Shown here: positions 1-10,564 of the stretch, one piece after another
Numbering within the stretch: the stretch's first letter is position 1
Layout of the letters: each line of letters begins with the position of its first letter
From: Epinephelus fuscoguttatus
Taxonomy: Eukaryota; Chordata; Actinopteri; Perciformes; Serranidae
Direction: 5' to 3'
NCBI RefSeq assembly: GCF_011397635.1
Contig: NC_064760.1
Span: 29,628,856-29,692,855 of the forward strand
DNA: 64,000 nt
Notes under the pieces: generated by a model
Database searches by the model: none
What the model saw: the letters and a program-made list of their open reading frames with translations, nothing else
What the model was told of the DNA's origin: nothing
Translations under genes and position numbers: made by a program

Positions 1-3000
1 GTTTGAGGCTGGATACCGCGGACACAGCTAGTTTTCTTGTATAGTTTGACGTTGATGTGGACTCATTGGAGATTTTTCTATAGATTGTCGGTGAGGACAC
101 TACAATTGTTTGAGACCTCTCCTCACCTTGTGGTTTCACAGTTGTTGTTGTTGTTGTTGCTGATGGTCTTTGCACTTCATTTGGCGTTGCTCCTAAATCT
201 GAGGGTTTAAATTTGCAGCTTGGTTTAGGAGGCACCACTGGCTTTTGAGAATTTTTAGCTATAGATTTAACTTCAATGGTTTGAGGTCTGTTGTTTCCTA
301 TAGTGTTTGCGGGTGTCTCTTGTTTCTGTGTTTCTTTAGACAGTGACTTAACCTCAATTGGCTGTGGTCTGAATCTCCTTATTGCAGGGGACCTTGGGGG
401 GAAAGTTGGATCTAGTCTTTTCACTGCTTCAAAATCTCCAATTTCCCTGTGTTTGGTGGGAGGTGGTGTTGGCTCTTGCGTATTTCGTAGCGGAGAAGCA
501 CTTTTTTGCTTTGCTGTGTCTTTTACTGTAGGCTTACTGCCAACTCCCTCGTCTTCTCTTGTCTTTATCAGGGTGTCTGTGTTGTCAGACATTGCTGAGG
601 GGCCAGATGTGGTGGATGAAGAGGAGAAGGTCCTCTCTCTGTGAGACTCGATGCGACCTCCATCTAAAGGATTGGTGGTCTGAAGGGGGATCTCCAGGCA
701 GTTCACATGTTTATGTGGAACCCCTTTACTTCCAGCTGCGCTGTGGTTGTCACCCACCACTGCTCCAATGTCAGCTTGGTAGCCTTTTTCCTTTAGTAAC
801 ATGGAAACTGAGTGGCCACCAGGGGTAGTAGGCCCAGGTGAAGGTGAAGCAGCTGGGGCTTGGACTGGGATGGGAATCTCTTCCTGGGCTGGCGATGCAG
901 ATGTCTTGGTCTTGCTGGATTTATCCCTTATTAAAACGACAGCAGTGGACACCTCTCTTTCCTTACTGGGCAGTTTGGGGAGGCTGCCAAGCATGGGAGG
1001 TTTTCGGTCTGTTCTAACAACCACAGGTTTGTCTTCATTGTCTGGTACTTTATGCATTTCTGTCACAGTCTCTTGTGTTTCTGCTGCCACATTTAGATCA
1101 CAATGACACGGCTTTGCAATTGTTGTGTCTCCTGTTGTGTAATGCAATGTGTTTGCATTTGAGGGGGATCTGCTTACCTCTGTGACAAGATTTGGTGAAG
1201 CCTGGGGTTTTTCACCTGGGTTTTCTGAATCTTTTTTGCTGCATGATGTTTTATTTTTGTCTTCTTTCCAGCAAACAGCCTTGTATTCTATTTGCATTGG
1301 CTGTGGACGAGACAGAGGACTTCCTTTGCTCTGAAGACGTGGAGATGAGGTTAGCAGCTTTGAGGCTTTTATCCCCTCTTTCTGTACCTCTTCCCTCTCC
1401 TCCTTGAACTCCTCCTCCCTGTCCTCCCTCCTCTCCTCCCTCCTTATCTCTTGCCTTACCTCCCTCTCCTCCTCTGCTATGACGTCTTCCCTCCTCTCCT
1501 CTTTTATTTCTTCCCTCCTTTCCTCATTAAATGTTTCCATCCTTTCTTCATCCACACTTGATGGCGTTACAGCACTAGTTGCCTTGAAGGACAGATTATA
1601 CGTATTTTTCACAAGCCGCCTCACATCTCTGACTTTGTGAATGGGGACCTTCACTTTATTATTTCCATTTTCTTCGTCTTCCTCTGTTTTCCCATCGACA
1701 CTGGTCTCTAGCCTTTCCTCCAGTACTTCTGGTGAAGAAGCCTCAGGTTTGTTTTCTGCTTCAGGTGTGAGACAAACATTTAGGGAGGCTTTCTTTTTCT
1801 CCACAGCTTTGAGCGTGATCTCCTGTGTCTGTGACATGTTGGCGCCCTTGGCACCCTGTTGCAGTTGTTTATGGTCCTCTGTGTTTTCACATTCCTGGTC
1901 TCTGTTTGTCACCCTGGCCTGCGTGTTGCTGGCTCCAGTGGCAGAAGGAGCTGCCGTGTTCCCGGCAGTGGCATTTGCTGAGTCACCAGCCTCCCTTCCG
2001 TCCCATGTTTTACTGTCATCTGCTCGTCGTACTCCACTTCTTGACTGTTTACTATCAAATGGTGCTTTCACCTCTGATCTCATTTCAGATCCTGATGAGG
2101 TTGCATTCCTGCTTTGAGAATCAGTGTCTTCACTTTCAGTCAGTGAAAAGTTAACACTTCTGCTGCTGCTGGATGAACTTGGCCTGTTACTGGATCTCCC
2201 TCCAAAGCTTTTTGGTGGTTTTGCTTCATCCTTTGTGCTTGGTTCTCCCCTCACAGGGAGACCGTCAGATGACAGACTATAATCTGACTGAAGGCTGGAA
2301 CTTAAAATATGTGCATCAGGTTTTGGGGATTCTTTAAGTGGTGCACATGAACTCTCTGTTGGTGGGCTGTTTTCCTCAACAGCGGGGCTCCCTTCTTCTC
2401 CTGTCTGCTCATCAGGTTGCTTATCAACACTTTGCATCTTCTTGGACAACACACTCTTGATGAGACAAGTGGCCATCTTGGTTTTAGTGCATGTTTCATC
2501 CAGAGAGGCAGATTTCTGGAGTTTTGATTTTCTTTCATTTTGTTGATGGGGCTCAGGACTGCGCTCAGAAGGGTAGCATCCTTGCATTGCTGCTGGTGTA
2601 CTGTGTTGTCTAATGAATGTCTCTCTGGAGTGACTCTCTAGAGAGGGGCTTTCCACCATCACTGGTAAACCTGGACTACTATTTTCACTGCTTTCATCCT
2701 GCTTCCCTTCTGCATTGCTCTTCCTTTTTAGCTGGATCTGTCTCTTTGGCACTCCTTTTCTCACCCTCCTGGAGTCCTCTCTTTCCACAGCCACATCTAC
2801 ACACTCAAAGCTGCCCATCTCATAGCGCCTTGATGGATCTAGGCCATCTGAGTAGTATGCAGATGGTTGCTGGAAGGAGAGTTCGTCATTGTCCAGCTTT
2901 TGAGCAGAACCCCTGAAGTCAGCATAGGCCGGCCAGGCTGCACTGACCCCAGCTGGGCTCTCCTGGGTAGATGGTTGAGAGATGTTGGTAGATGAACGGT

Positions 3001-6000
3001 GGCTGGAGTTGTACATGTCAAGGTAATCTACCTCAGGGCTTGACAGGCTGCGGAAAGCCAAGTCTGTGAACCACTTCACCTCATGGTCTGCCTCATCAAG
3101 CTCACTTCCCATGCTTGAGCTGGAACTCTGGCAGGGTCTGTTTGTGGCTGCTCGTCCAGGAGCACTGTTCTTGTTGTGGGGTGCAGGAGGATGAAGCCGT
3201 CTGCTGGAACCACCACCCCTGGTGTCTTGTTGGGGAGCAAGTCTTAGCAGACTCTGTTGTTGCTGTAGCTGCCTGGTGGCAAGCAAGCCCTCTGAATAGG
3301 AATGCGCTGTTGGCAGTCCCTGACGGGTCTCTCTGCTTGTGGGAGCTGTACTGCGACTTGCAGGCCCTTTTCTATTCCTGGCATTGAATGACAGCTCAAC
3401 CTGTTCCCCTCTGTAACTGGCGTCCCCCTGCCAACCCTTCCCCTTTTCAGGAACACGCTCCTCCCTCTTTCTCTCTCTCTCTATCTCCCTAGCCCTTCGT
3501 TGCTCCCTACCTACTATTCTATCCTCCTCCAGATGCATTTCCCTCTCCATCTCCAATTGCCTTCCTTGCTTGACCCAGTGGGCCTGGCTATTATTGTCAA
3601 CATAGGCAACATTGGGAATTTCCCTATTTGTCACAACTTTCTTTAAATTTCCACTCAGTGAGGATGCTTCAACCTGAGAGGGGCTACGGCTTCTCCTCTG
3701 CCAGGGTCTGTTTGGTTTCTCAGGGGCTATGATGTGAACAGGTGTAAACCTGGTGAGTGGTGGAGAGGGAGTGTGCCTTCTGTTTACATGGTGGGCCATG
3801 TCCTCTGTGATTGTCTCTCTGTTTTCACGTCTAACCTTGGTTGACAGCTGTCTTCTCGCAGGCTCAGGTGTCCAAGCTGATTTAAATGAGCTGCTGCTTT
3901 CAGAAGTTAAGGGATATGTAGTGAACTGTGGCTGTGGGTTTTCCAGTCTCTGCACAGGTGAGTTGTGGACAAGTGAAATATTTGGACTCCTGTCCTTAGA
4001 GACTTGAAGATTAGGGGAGGGAGACTTAATTGCAATGGGGGCGTTGTTATAAGTGTCCTCTTTCTGAATAAAGGAGGGGCTGATAGTTTGTTTTTCTTTA
4101 GGGAAGGAGGCAGAACTTGAGTTATCCTGAAAGTTTGCTTCCTTTGGTGTTGCTTTTCTCTCTGTGCTTTGTTGTTTCAGTGGACTTTCTACCTTTTCCT
4201 CAGCTAAGAAAGGTGAAATAGATACAGGTAACTGTACTGTCACCACTGGTGAACTGCTTTTGATTTCAGCTACACCTGATTTTTCTACCCTGTCTGATTC
4301 AAATGAGGGTGACACACTCTTTTTTGTTTCTGTAATATCAACTGAAGACGAATCTGCCTCAACCTCAGGTGTATTTCTCAGAGGAGGAGTAGGCTGTGTA
4401 TACTGAGGGTTGTACTCCGTGGACAGGATTGCCGGTGAATGCTGATGATACCTCTGCTCAGGAGATGAGGCAGCAGGTGATGGATCTCTACTTCTGTACG
4501 GAAGTGAGGGACTTTGATACTCGTCCGATGAAGTGGTTTGATATCTTGGCTCAGGTGAGGGAGTGTGATGCTTCAGCTGAGGTGAAGGTGTTTGGTACCT
4601 GGGTTTGGGCGACAGAGGGATTTCAGGCTGCAGGGCAGAGCTTAGGTGAGGTGAATCTCTTGGTGTGCCAGTGGACTCTGCAATACTGCTCTGTATACTG
4701 TCTCTGCTTGGGGTCGGACTCCTTGCTTCAGGGGACACAAGTGCCCTATCAGGCTCTGGGGTGGAGAGACGAGAGAGCTCAGGAAATGGGGGAGTGTTCC
4801 TGTCCTCAGGCTGAACAACACAATAAGAAATCCCTGTAATGTGAGGGGACGAAGTGAGGCTTCTTGATGAGGCAGAGTCAGAGTGAGGCTCTGGGAGAGA
4901 AGACTCTGATGTTGTCTCCACGTCAGAAGAACACTCTCTCCTACCGAACTCAGGTGAGGATGCTGTAATCCTGATTTCAGGTGACGGAGCAGTATGTCTG
5001 TGCTCTATGGGAGAGCAGCTGCTTGTAACTCCTGGTGATGGAGATAAGCTATAACTTACCACAGGTGAAGAAACCTGGGCCCTGCTCTCAGAAGGTGTTG
5101 AAATGTGTCTTATTTTATCTGAGGAGCTGGGAGAGGGAGTTCTTGCGCCAGTTGTAATCGGAGAAGCAGCACTGAGCAGGCCAGGTGAGGGAGCTGTCTG
5201 TCTTAACTGGGGTGAGATACTACTCTCCACAAGCTCAGGAGATGTTGCAATTGAAATAACAGGTGAGGGAGGTGTGTATCGAGGGGCAGGTGTAGACACG
5301 GCACTGGCAGGTGATAACCTTGTATCTTGGCTGTCAGGAGTAGTTGTGGTGTCTCTTTCTGCAGCGGAGGGTTCAGAAATCAGCTCAGGCGTGTGGGTGT
5401 GATGCTCAATATCAGGTGTGGAGCCTCTGCTGAGGAGATCAGGCAGGGAGACCCTCCCTCTTAACTCAGAAAAAGGAGATGACGCTTGAGTGTAAGGGGA
5501 GTAGGGCCTATTCCTCAGCTCAGGAGAGGCCAGTGTTTCTGTTGACTGGGATGTCAGCTCTGTACCACTGAAGGAAGGTAAAGGAGATGAAAGGATGGCT
5601 CTAGATTCAAAAGCTGATTCTGTAAAATCTTTGGATGTGGGCTCAGGTGAGGGACTGCTGTGTTGATTAGAGTAGCTGCTTCTTGGCTCAGGTGAGACTT
5701 GTGTGACCCTGAACTCAGGTAACGATTGGGTGTTCACTGATTCAGAGGAGGATGAGCTGACACAGTTCCTAGGCTCAGGGGAGGGACTTTGAGACAATGA
5801 CTGATGCAAGGGGCTATTAAGTCTATCTTTGACAGTGGGAGTGCTTCTCCTTGTTTCAGTTTCTGAATGAGCCTCTCTCGGATTAGGTGATAATGGTGAA
5901 CATCTTTTCTCAACTGAGGAAGAAGACAAGGAAGATGCTCTTCCCTCTGTGCTGAGGGTAAAGGGGCTGTTATGTCCAGGAGAGGGGGTCCACTCACCAG

Positions 6001-6541
6001 TGCTCACGACTTCAGATGATGGGCTAGCTGTACTAAGCTGAGGTACTGGTGATTTGCTTTTTGGATCTAAAATTGGGCTAGTGTCCTCAGAAACTTCTGA
6101 ATGCCCTAAGCTCAGTCCCTCACCCTCTGGCTGCCTCCTCTCTGAAGACTCGCTCTGCAACGGAGGGCTGTAAAGCCTTTCTCTTGAATCTTCGAAGCCC
6201 TCCTCTCCTTCACTGGAGCCCGGCGCAGTGTGGTAGGAGCCCGAGTCGTTCAGATCATCCACCAGAGGTGATGCAGCAGCTGTTCCGTCCACCTCCCTCT
6301 GGGAAGGGACAAAAGCCCCTACTGCAGGGCTGCTTGAGAGGGAGGGTGTCTCACAATCGTCTCCAAAAATGTCACACAGGCAGGTGGTCTCAGAAATGGC
6401 ACTGCGCTGACTAGGGACGTTGATGATGTCGAAGATTTCAACGTGGTTGGGGGTGCCGTCACGGTGGCACAGGGAAAAGTTGCGGTGGGGTGTGCTGCGC
6501 AGGAAGGAGTAGCTGTCCCCCTGGAGAGTCCAGCTGTCCAT
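1..6541 (-). CDS. Giant single-exon Ser/Pro-rich protein, probably C4orf54/PROB1 (DUF4585) group; C-terminus outside window
   Basis: Read on the minus strand, one frame stays open from the ATG at 6541-6539 to base 1, giving 2,180 codons with no stop. A splice acceptor (CTTATTTCCAG) ends at 6620, so the exon begins at 6619 with a short 5'UTR. The protein starts MDSWTLQGDSYSFL and is mostly disordered. Residues ~257-715 are a Ser/Thr-Pro-rich stretch with repeated SPEPR/SPEL-like units. Residues ~994-1034 are a charged RE-rich helix, and ~1666-1719 a second Glu/Arg helix. The block at ~1143-1244 (ELDEADHEVKWFTDLAFRSL, later YLDMYNSSH) is folded-looking and probably conserved. A short KMATCLIKSVLSKKMQ motif lies near 1354-1371, and PPKP follows near 2104. 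Large exon size and the block at 1143-1244 recall C4orf54/PROB1, which are muscle-enriched. That identity is from memory and uncertain; the diagnostic C-terminal DUF4585 would lie left of the window. It cannot be a pseudogene by frame, since none of 2,180 codons is a stop. Confidence 0.9.
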   Translation of the reverse strand, partial: MDSWTLQGDSYSFLRSTPHRNFSLCHRDGTPNHVEIFDIINVPSQRSAISETTCLCDIFGDDCETPSLSSSPAVGAFVPSQREVDGTAAASPLVDDLNDSGSYHTAPGSSEGEEGFEDSRERLYSPPLQSESSERRQPEGEGLSLGHSEVSEDTSPILDPKSKSPVPQLSTASPSSEVVSTGEWTPSPGHNSPFTLSTEGRASSLSSSSVEKRCSPLSPNPREAHSETETRRSTPTVKDRLNSPLHQSLSQSPSPEPRNCVSSSSSESVNTQSLPEFRVTQVSPEPRSSYSNQHSSPSPEPTSKDFTESAFESRAILSSPLPSFSGTELTSQSTETLASPELRNRPYSPYTQASSPFSELRGRVSLPDLLSRGSTPDIEHHTHTPELISEPSAAERDTTTTPDSQDTRLSPASAVSTPAPRYTPPSPVISIATSPELVESSISPQLRQTAPSPGLLSAASPITTGARTPSPSSSDKIRHISTPSESRAQVSSPVVSYSLSPSPGVTSSCSPIEHRHTAPSPEIRITASSPEFGRRECSSDVETTSESSLPEPHSDSASSRSLTSSPHITGISYCVVQPEDRNTPPFPELSRLSTPEPDRALVSPEARSPTPSRDSIQSSIAESTGTPRDSPHLSSALQPEIPLSPKPRYQTPSPQLKHHTPSPEPRYQTTSSDEYQSPSLPYRSRDPSPAASSPEQRYHQHSPAILSTEYNPQYTQPTPPLRNTPEVEADSSSVDITETKKSVSPSFESDRVEKSGVAEIKSSSPVVTVQLPVSISPFLAEEKVESPLKQQSTERKATPKEANFQDNSSSASFPKEKQTISPSFIQKEDTYNNAPIAIKSPSPNLQVSKDRSPNISLVHNSPVQRLENPQPQFTTYPLTSESSSSFKSAWTPEPARRQLSTKVRRENRETITEDMAHHVNRRHTPSPPLTRFTPVHIIAPEKPNRPWQRRSRSPSQVEASSLSGNLKKVVTNREIPNVAYVDNNSQAHWVKQGRQLEMEREMHLEEDRIVGREQRRAREIERERKREERVPEKGKGWQGDASYRGEQVELSFNARNRKGPASRSTAPTSRETRQGLPTAHSYSEGLLATRQLQQQQSLLRLAPQQDTRGGGSSRRLHPPAPHNKNSAPGRAATNRPCQSSSSSMGSELDEADHEVKWFTDLAFRSLSSPEVDYLDMYNSSHRSSTNISQPSTQESPAGVSAAWPAYADFRGSAQKLDNDELSFQQPSAYYSDGLDPSRRYEMGSFECVDVAVEREDSRRVRKGVPKRQIQLKRKSNAEGKQDESSENSSPGLPVMVESPSLESHSRETFIRQHSTPAAMQGCYPSERSPEPHQQNERKSKLQKSASLDETCTKTKMATCLIKSVLSKKMQSVDKQPDEQTGEEGSPAVEENSPPTESSCAPLKESPKPDAHILSSSLQSDYSLSSDGLPVRGEPSTKDEAKPPKSFGGRSSNRPSSSSSSRSVNFSLTESEDTDSQSRNATSSGSEMRSEVKAPFDSKQSRSGVRRADDSKTWDGREAGDSANATAGNTAAPSATGASNTQARVTNRDQECENTEDHKQLQQGAKGANMSQTQEITLKAVEKKKASLNVCLTPEAENKPEASSPEVLEERLETSVDGKTEEDEENGNNKVKVPIHKVRDVRRLVKNTYNLSFKATSAVTPSSVDEERMETFNEERREEIKEERREDVIAEEEREVRQEIRREERREDREEEFKEEREEVQKEGIKASKLLTSSPRLQSKGSPLSRPQPMQIEYKAVCWKEDKNKTSCSKKDSENPGEKPQASPNLVTEVSRSPSNANTLHYTTGDTTIAKPCHCDLNVAAETQETVTEMHKVPDNEDKPVVVRTDRKPPMLGSLPKLPSKEREVSTAVVLIRDKSSKTKTSASPAQEEIPIPVQAPAASPSPGPTTPGGHSVSMLLKEKGYQADIGAVVGDNHSAAGSKGVPHKHVNCLEIPLQTTNPLDGGRIESHRERTFSSSSTTSGPSAMSDNTDTLIKTREDEGVGSKPTVKDTAKQKSASPLRNTQEPTPPPTKHREIGDFEAVKRLDPTFPPRSPAIRRFRPQPIEVKSLSKETQKQETPANTIGNNRPQTIEVKSIAKNSQKPVVPPKPSCKFKPSDLGATPNEVQRPSATTTTTTVKPQGEERSQTIVVSSPTIYRKISNESTSTSNYTRKLAVSAVSSLK

Positions 6542-6619
6542 CGCTCGTCCACAAGCTCCAAATTCTCACTTTGGCCAGTCCAGTCTGCTCCTCTCGTCTG
6601 CTCTGGGCTCTGCTCCTGG
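6542..6619 (-). other. 5'UTR part of the giant coding exon, with splice acceptor
   Basis: Minus-strand sequence just upstream of the ATG. A pyrimidine-rich acceptor ends in CAG at 6620, so about 78 bases of leader precede the ATG within this exon. An in-frame TGA lies at about 6561-6570, which fixes the first ATG at 6541 as the natural start. Confidence 0.7.
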
Positions 6620-7510
6620 ACTGGAAATAAGATATGGTCACCTGGAAAGTGTGTAGCTCATTCATTTATATCACAAGTAACACTGATGAATATCACAGAG
6701 GGGCAACAGCTTCTTGATATAGAGGCTAAACTGTGCAAAGTTTCTGTTTTGTTTGTGTGCCAACAGCAGCCTTTAACCCTTAAATGTTCTGAGAATACTT
6801 GTGGTACACTGAGATATTGTAAACCTCCAAAAGGGGCTCAGAACAGAAATACAACTCTGTCACTATGCCTTAAAAAGCAGTAGCAGGAAATCGGAAATTA
6901 ACAGAACAGCTTATGAACATTCACTTTAAACTGACTAAACTAATTCATGTGCTTAAGACCTCACAAGATTTCATCCAAACATTACATATGACATGCAAAT
7001 TATTGTAAAATATACAAAGACTGAGATTTATTAATCTAAGGAAAGTGACAATAGTTCAATGAGCTCTGCCAAAAACATACCATTTCTCTAAAACTTCCCA
7101 CATTGCTTTGGTGTCAGGCTGACGAGAGCAAGAGTACCTGCTCCCTGTGCAAGCAGAGAAAGGCAGAATGATTGGTACTGTACCTTCGACCAATGATGAG
7201 GCTTTCCCAGGGGCATGGAGTTCCTTTCTGTTACAGTATCGCCTCCTCATCCGCTGAACTGTCTCTCGAAATCCACAGCGCACTCCACGTTTACCAGACC
7301 TCTGTGCATATGCTGAATTCGGGACTGGGCAGCTCCGTACGGCCCAGTCTGTCAGAGCCACACTGGCTAGACAAGTTCAGAATGTAAAAGGCACTGTATC
7401 AGACTTGAATAGAAAAAGCACAGAGGGGCATCTCGCTCAGGCCCATTACATCCTCTAATGCTCCCATCTCCATTTCTGCCCCTCCCCTCTGCGGTGGCCT
7501 CAGGGAAATT
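6620..7510 (-). other. Probable first intron of the giant gene
   Basis: Sequence between the candidate donor at 7516-7511 and the acceptor at 6620. No further exon or repeat recognised. Confidence 0.4.
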
Positions 7511-7516
7511 ACTTAC

Positions 7517-7690
7517 AGAGTCTAACCTGGATCCTTTTTCTTCTCCAGGCTAGGGTTTGGTTGGACATTGGCTTTCCTCTGTGAGCTGGGCAAGGGGGGC
7601 GGCGCTGGGGGTGGGTGGGTTTATAGTTAGCAGCAGGTGCTGATCCGGCCAGGACGGATGAGTGCGCCTGGAATCTGACACTTCCAGCCA
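7517..7690 (-). other. Candidate non-coding first exon of the giant gene
   Basis: On the minus strand a strong donor (CTCT followed by GTAAGT, plus-strand acttac at 7511-7516) ends a possible exon at 7517. The coding exon at 6619 begins with an acceptor and so needs an upstream exon; this is the nearest good donor, below a promoter-like segment. The 5' end is estimated from the TATA/MEF2-like site at 7710-7719 and a second TATA-like ATAAA near 7620, and is not precise. Confidence 0.45.
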
Positions 7691-7719
7691 GATCAGTCAC
7701 AGGGCTCGACTATATATAG
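7634..7719 (-). promoter_or_regulatory. Candidate muscle-type promoter: MEF2/TATA site plus E-box
   Basis: CTATATATAG at 7710-7719 fits the MEF2 consensus YTAWWWWTAR at every position and can also act as a TATA box. An E-box CAGGTG lies at 7634-7639. Both sit just upstream of, or within, the candidate first exon of the minus-strand giant gene. MEF2 plus E-box is the usual combination in skeletal and cardiac muscle promoters, which agrees with the tentative C4orf54/PROB1-like assignment. Function is inferred from motifs only. Confidence 0.45.
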
Positions 7720-10222
7720 ACCCATACTATCAGGGCCAGATAGCCATAGCTTTAGCTGTTTGCTTCGGAACGGTGGTGGAGGAGGAAAGGGGAAATACAG
7801 ACACTGAAGTTCAGCCCACACATTGTCCACTTCACCTCCACATATGAGGTTATACTTAACATTGAGGGCATGGTTAATGTATACTTGTATGTGTGTGTTT
7901 GTGAGTGTGTGTCTGTGTAAATGCTGCTGTAAGGTGTATCTGGGGTACAGCAGGTCGAAGGTTAACTGTCAACTTTGACAGCTCACATGCAGAGCTCCTA
8001 TGCACTGCATGGTACCTAACAACACTCGGTATGGTGCTCTCACATGTTTTGTAAGTCACGTTTTTCCTTTTCATGGCTGGATATTTTACGTTCCAGGATC
8101 ACTGAAAAGTTTTTGTTACTAATTCACATTTAAGCTTTCCTGTCATATGACAACACATACCAAACGTTTGATCAAAAGGGATCATGTTATTTTATTGCAC
8201 TTATTATTGTTGCTACAATAGCAGTACCCTTCAGCCACACCGTGGCTGTCTGGGCATGTTTGATGGTAGAGAGTTTGGATAAGCCCTCTGTCCCTAACCT
8301 AATACCTCATGAGATTACCATCCATTCTCAGTCATTAAGTCACTCAGGGCAAGCCAATGGAAAATCTTCGATTGTAGCCCAACTGAACGTTGCATAAGGC
8401 TCTGACTGAGGGTATATTATATCTGTTGACACAACACTGAAAAGTCAACTATCTATTATATGGAATTTGGTTCCCTTATCTGTCTGAGGTGTCGTACATT
8501 GCCGCAAGTGCAACACATTATTAGTGTGACTAGCCAAAATGGGCACTGACTCCATGACCTTGGTGGAGTTGGCTCTAGTCTCAGAGCTATACAACAGCTA
8601 TATATCTTTTTATTACATCATTAATTCTGTATAAACTCATTATTATTTATAGACTCCAGAGATCCCATTTCAGAGATATCCTGTAAAGTATTTCATATTT
8701 CACTAGAGGCATGACAAACATGAATCATCATCCTGTTGAATTCTGAACAGGCACTAAAGAGACGATGGATGATATGATATAACTCATACATCAGACTGGC
8801 CTACACTATTTCATTATGTGTTATAAATAAAAACTGATATTACATGAAAAACAGAGCGGAGGTGTAAAACATGATCGTTCATAACTATAAAGTTTCAAAA
8901 GGTTGCAGAGGGCAATATGCACGCATGCATTTGTGTGGCGGGTATGAGATCGTGTAAACTAAAGTGCACAGAAGCGCTGATAAATTTGAACCTCTGCGGT
9001 TAGGGCAGCACAGTCGACTGGAGGAAGACTCAGAGGGAAAGAATGATGAGCGCCTCAGCAATGGGGAGCTTTAGTCTACATCACTGATAGATTAGTCACA
9101 CCAGCCTGCTCAAGTCCAAAGACCTCACCCACCCTCAGCAATGCAACACACCATTAAGCCGTGCATAAACAATGCGCTGCGTGGGCATCTATAAGCGGAC
9201 AAATGTATAATAGCCTTCTAAATCAAAGGGCTTGGCAGAGAGGCTGATGTTCAGCATCCACATGTTGAGCAAATGTCAATGTGCTCTGGTGCAGCACATC
9301 CTTATGTGTGAAGATAAATAGATACAACTAACTTTTTAAAATTCAGTGCAGCTTATATTCTCTCTGTGGGATATGAGGCTAAACAAGGGTCCAGTCACAT
9401 GATGAGTTATTTAAGTGCTAGTATTTATGACAAACAGCAAGATCATATCAAACATAAGATCACATTTCAAATCTATCTTTTTTGGACTGACCTAGTTACT
9501 CCTTTGGGCCAAGCTCAACACTAGCCATGTTTCTAATACAAGTGGTGGAATGTAACTAAGTATTTAGTCGACTAATCTTCTTGAGAACAAATTGGAGGAG
9601 TCTGTAGCTACCCTTCTTGAGAATTTCTAATTCATAACACAATTCTCAAATTGTTCTTGAATATGAATATTTGCTGCCTTTCTGTGCCTGAAATTAATAA
9701 TAGTGCACTGAATAATTTTGAGCTTTGAACTGCTGGTTAGACAAAGGACATTTGGTGGTGTCACTAACTGTGATTGGCATTTCTCACTATTAACCTACAT
9801 TTTACAAATCAAGCAATAAATTAATTGAATAAGATTCACCGGCATTGAAAAGCTACAGCCCTATTTAAAAAAAAAAAACCCACAATCTGCTCCACTTCAA
9901 TAATAGTTCATATATATATATATACATAAGTAAAATATTTTTATTTTCATTGCAGGCCTTTTACTTGTGATGGAGTATTTTTACAGTGTGCTATTGGTAC
10001 TTTTAACTAAGTAAGGGATGTGAATACTAATCCTACACACAAGCCCTTTACTTTTCCAGTGTTCAGTGACAGTGAGTTTTAAGGTAGGCTTACTTGTGCT
10101 ACTTTCTATTTTTACTCCACTCCATTTCAAAAGAAAATATTTTATTTTTGATTCCACAACATAAATCTGACTGTTATACTTCCTGATTATTTTGGAGTTT
10201 AAGACTTTGAATAGATTAAGTC
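7720..10222. other. Intergenic, upstream of the giant gene; part of a decayed repeat
   Basis: No coding exon recognised. A short GT-rich stretch lies near 7888-7918. From ~9540 (caagtggtggaatgtaact) to ~10030 (gtgaatactaatcctac) the sequence resembles a badly decayed fish hAT-type element with a tggtggaatgtaacta end, but its boundaries are not clear. A short (TA)n run is at 9910-9924. Confidence 0.4.
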
Positions 10223-10235
10223 AAGTAATCTGGGA

Positions 10236-10564
10236 GGGCGGCATGGTGGTGTGGTGGTTAGCACTGTCACCTCACAGAAAGAGAGTTGCTGGTTCGATCC
10301 TGGGTGTGGGAGCCCTTCTGTGCGGAGTTTGCATGTTCTCCCTGTGTCAGCGTGGGTTCTCTCCAGGCACTCTGGCTTCCTCCCACAGTCCAAAGACATG
10401 CAGACTGGGGACTAGGTTAATTGATAACTCTAAATTGTCCATAGGTGTGAATGTGTTCTGTCCAGGGTGTACCCTGCCTCTCGCCCGATGTCAGCTGGGA
10501 TAGGCTCCAGCCCCCCCGTGACCCTCAAGAGGATGAAGCGGTTAGAAGATGAATGAATGAATGA
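10236..10564 (+). mobile_element. Full-length tRNA-derived SINE with 13-bp target-site duplication
   Basis: The 5' end looks like a tRNA-type RNA polymerase III promoter: an A-box-like segment (tggtgtggtggttagcact) and a B-box-like ggttcgatcc at about 10291-10300. The body matches the common teleost repeat containing tttgcatgttctcc and cctcccacagtccaaagac. The tail is (GAAT)n. The 13-base sequence aagtaatctggga occurs immediately before (10223-10235) and after (10565-10577) the element, a target-site duplication typical of LINE-driven retroposition. Partial reverse-oriented relatives are at 36946-38270 and 38651-38783. Confidence 0.85.

Noticed and set aside
1641-2117. 158-codon plus-strand frame and similar plus frames over 1-5400
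   Set aside because: They are antisense shadows of the 2,180-codon minus-strand frame; the Ser/Leu-rich composition comes from reading Glu/Arg/Lys codons backwards.
10236-10310. Possible tRNA gene
   Set aside because: The A and B boxes are there but the acceptor and anticodon stems do not pair and the body continues as a SINE; it is a tRNA-derived head, not a tRNA gene.
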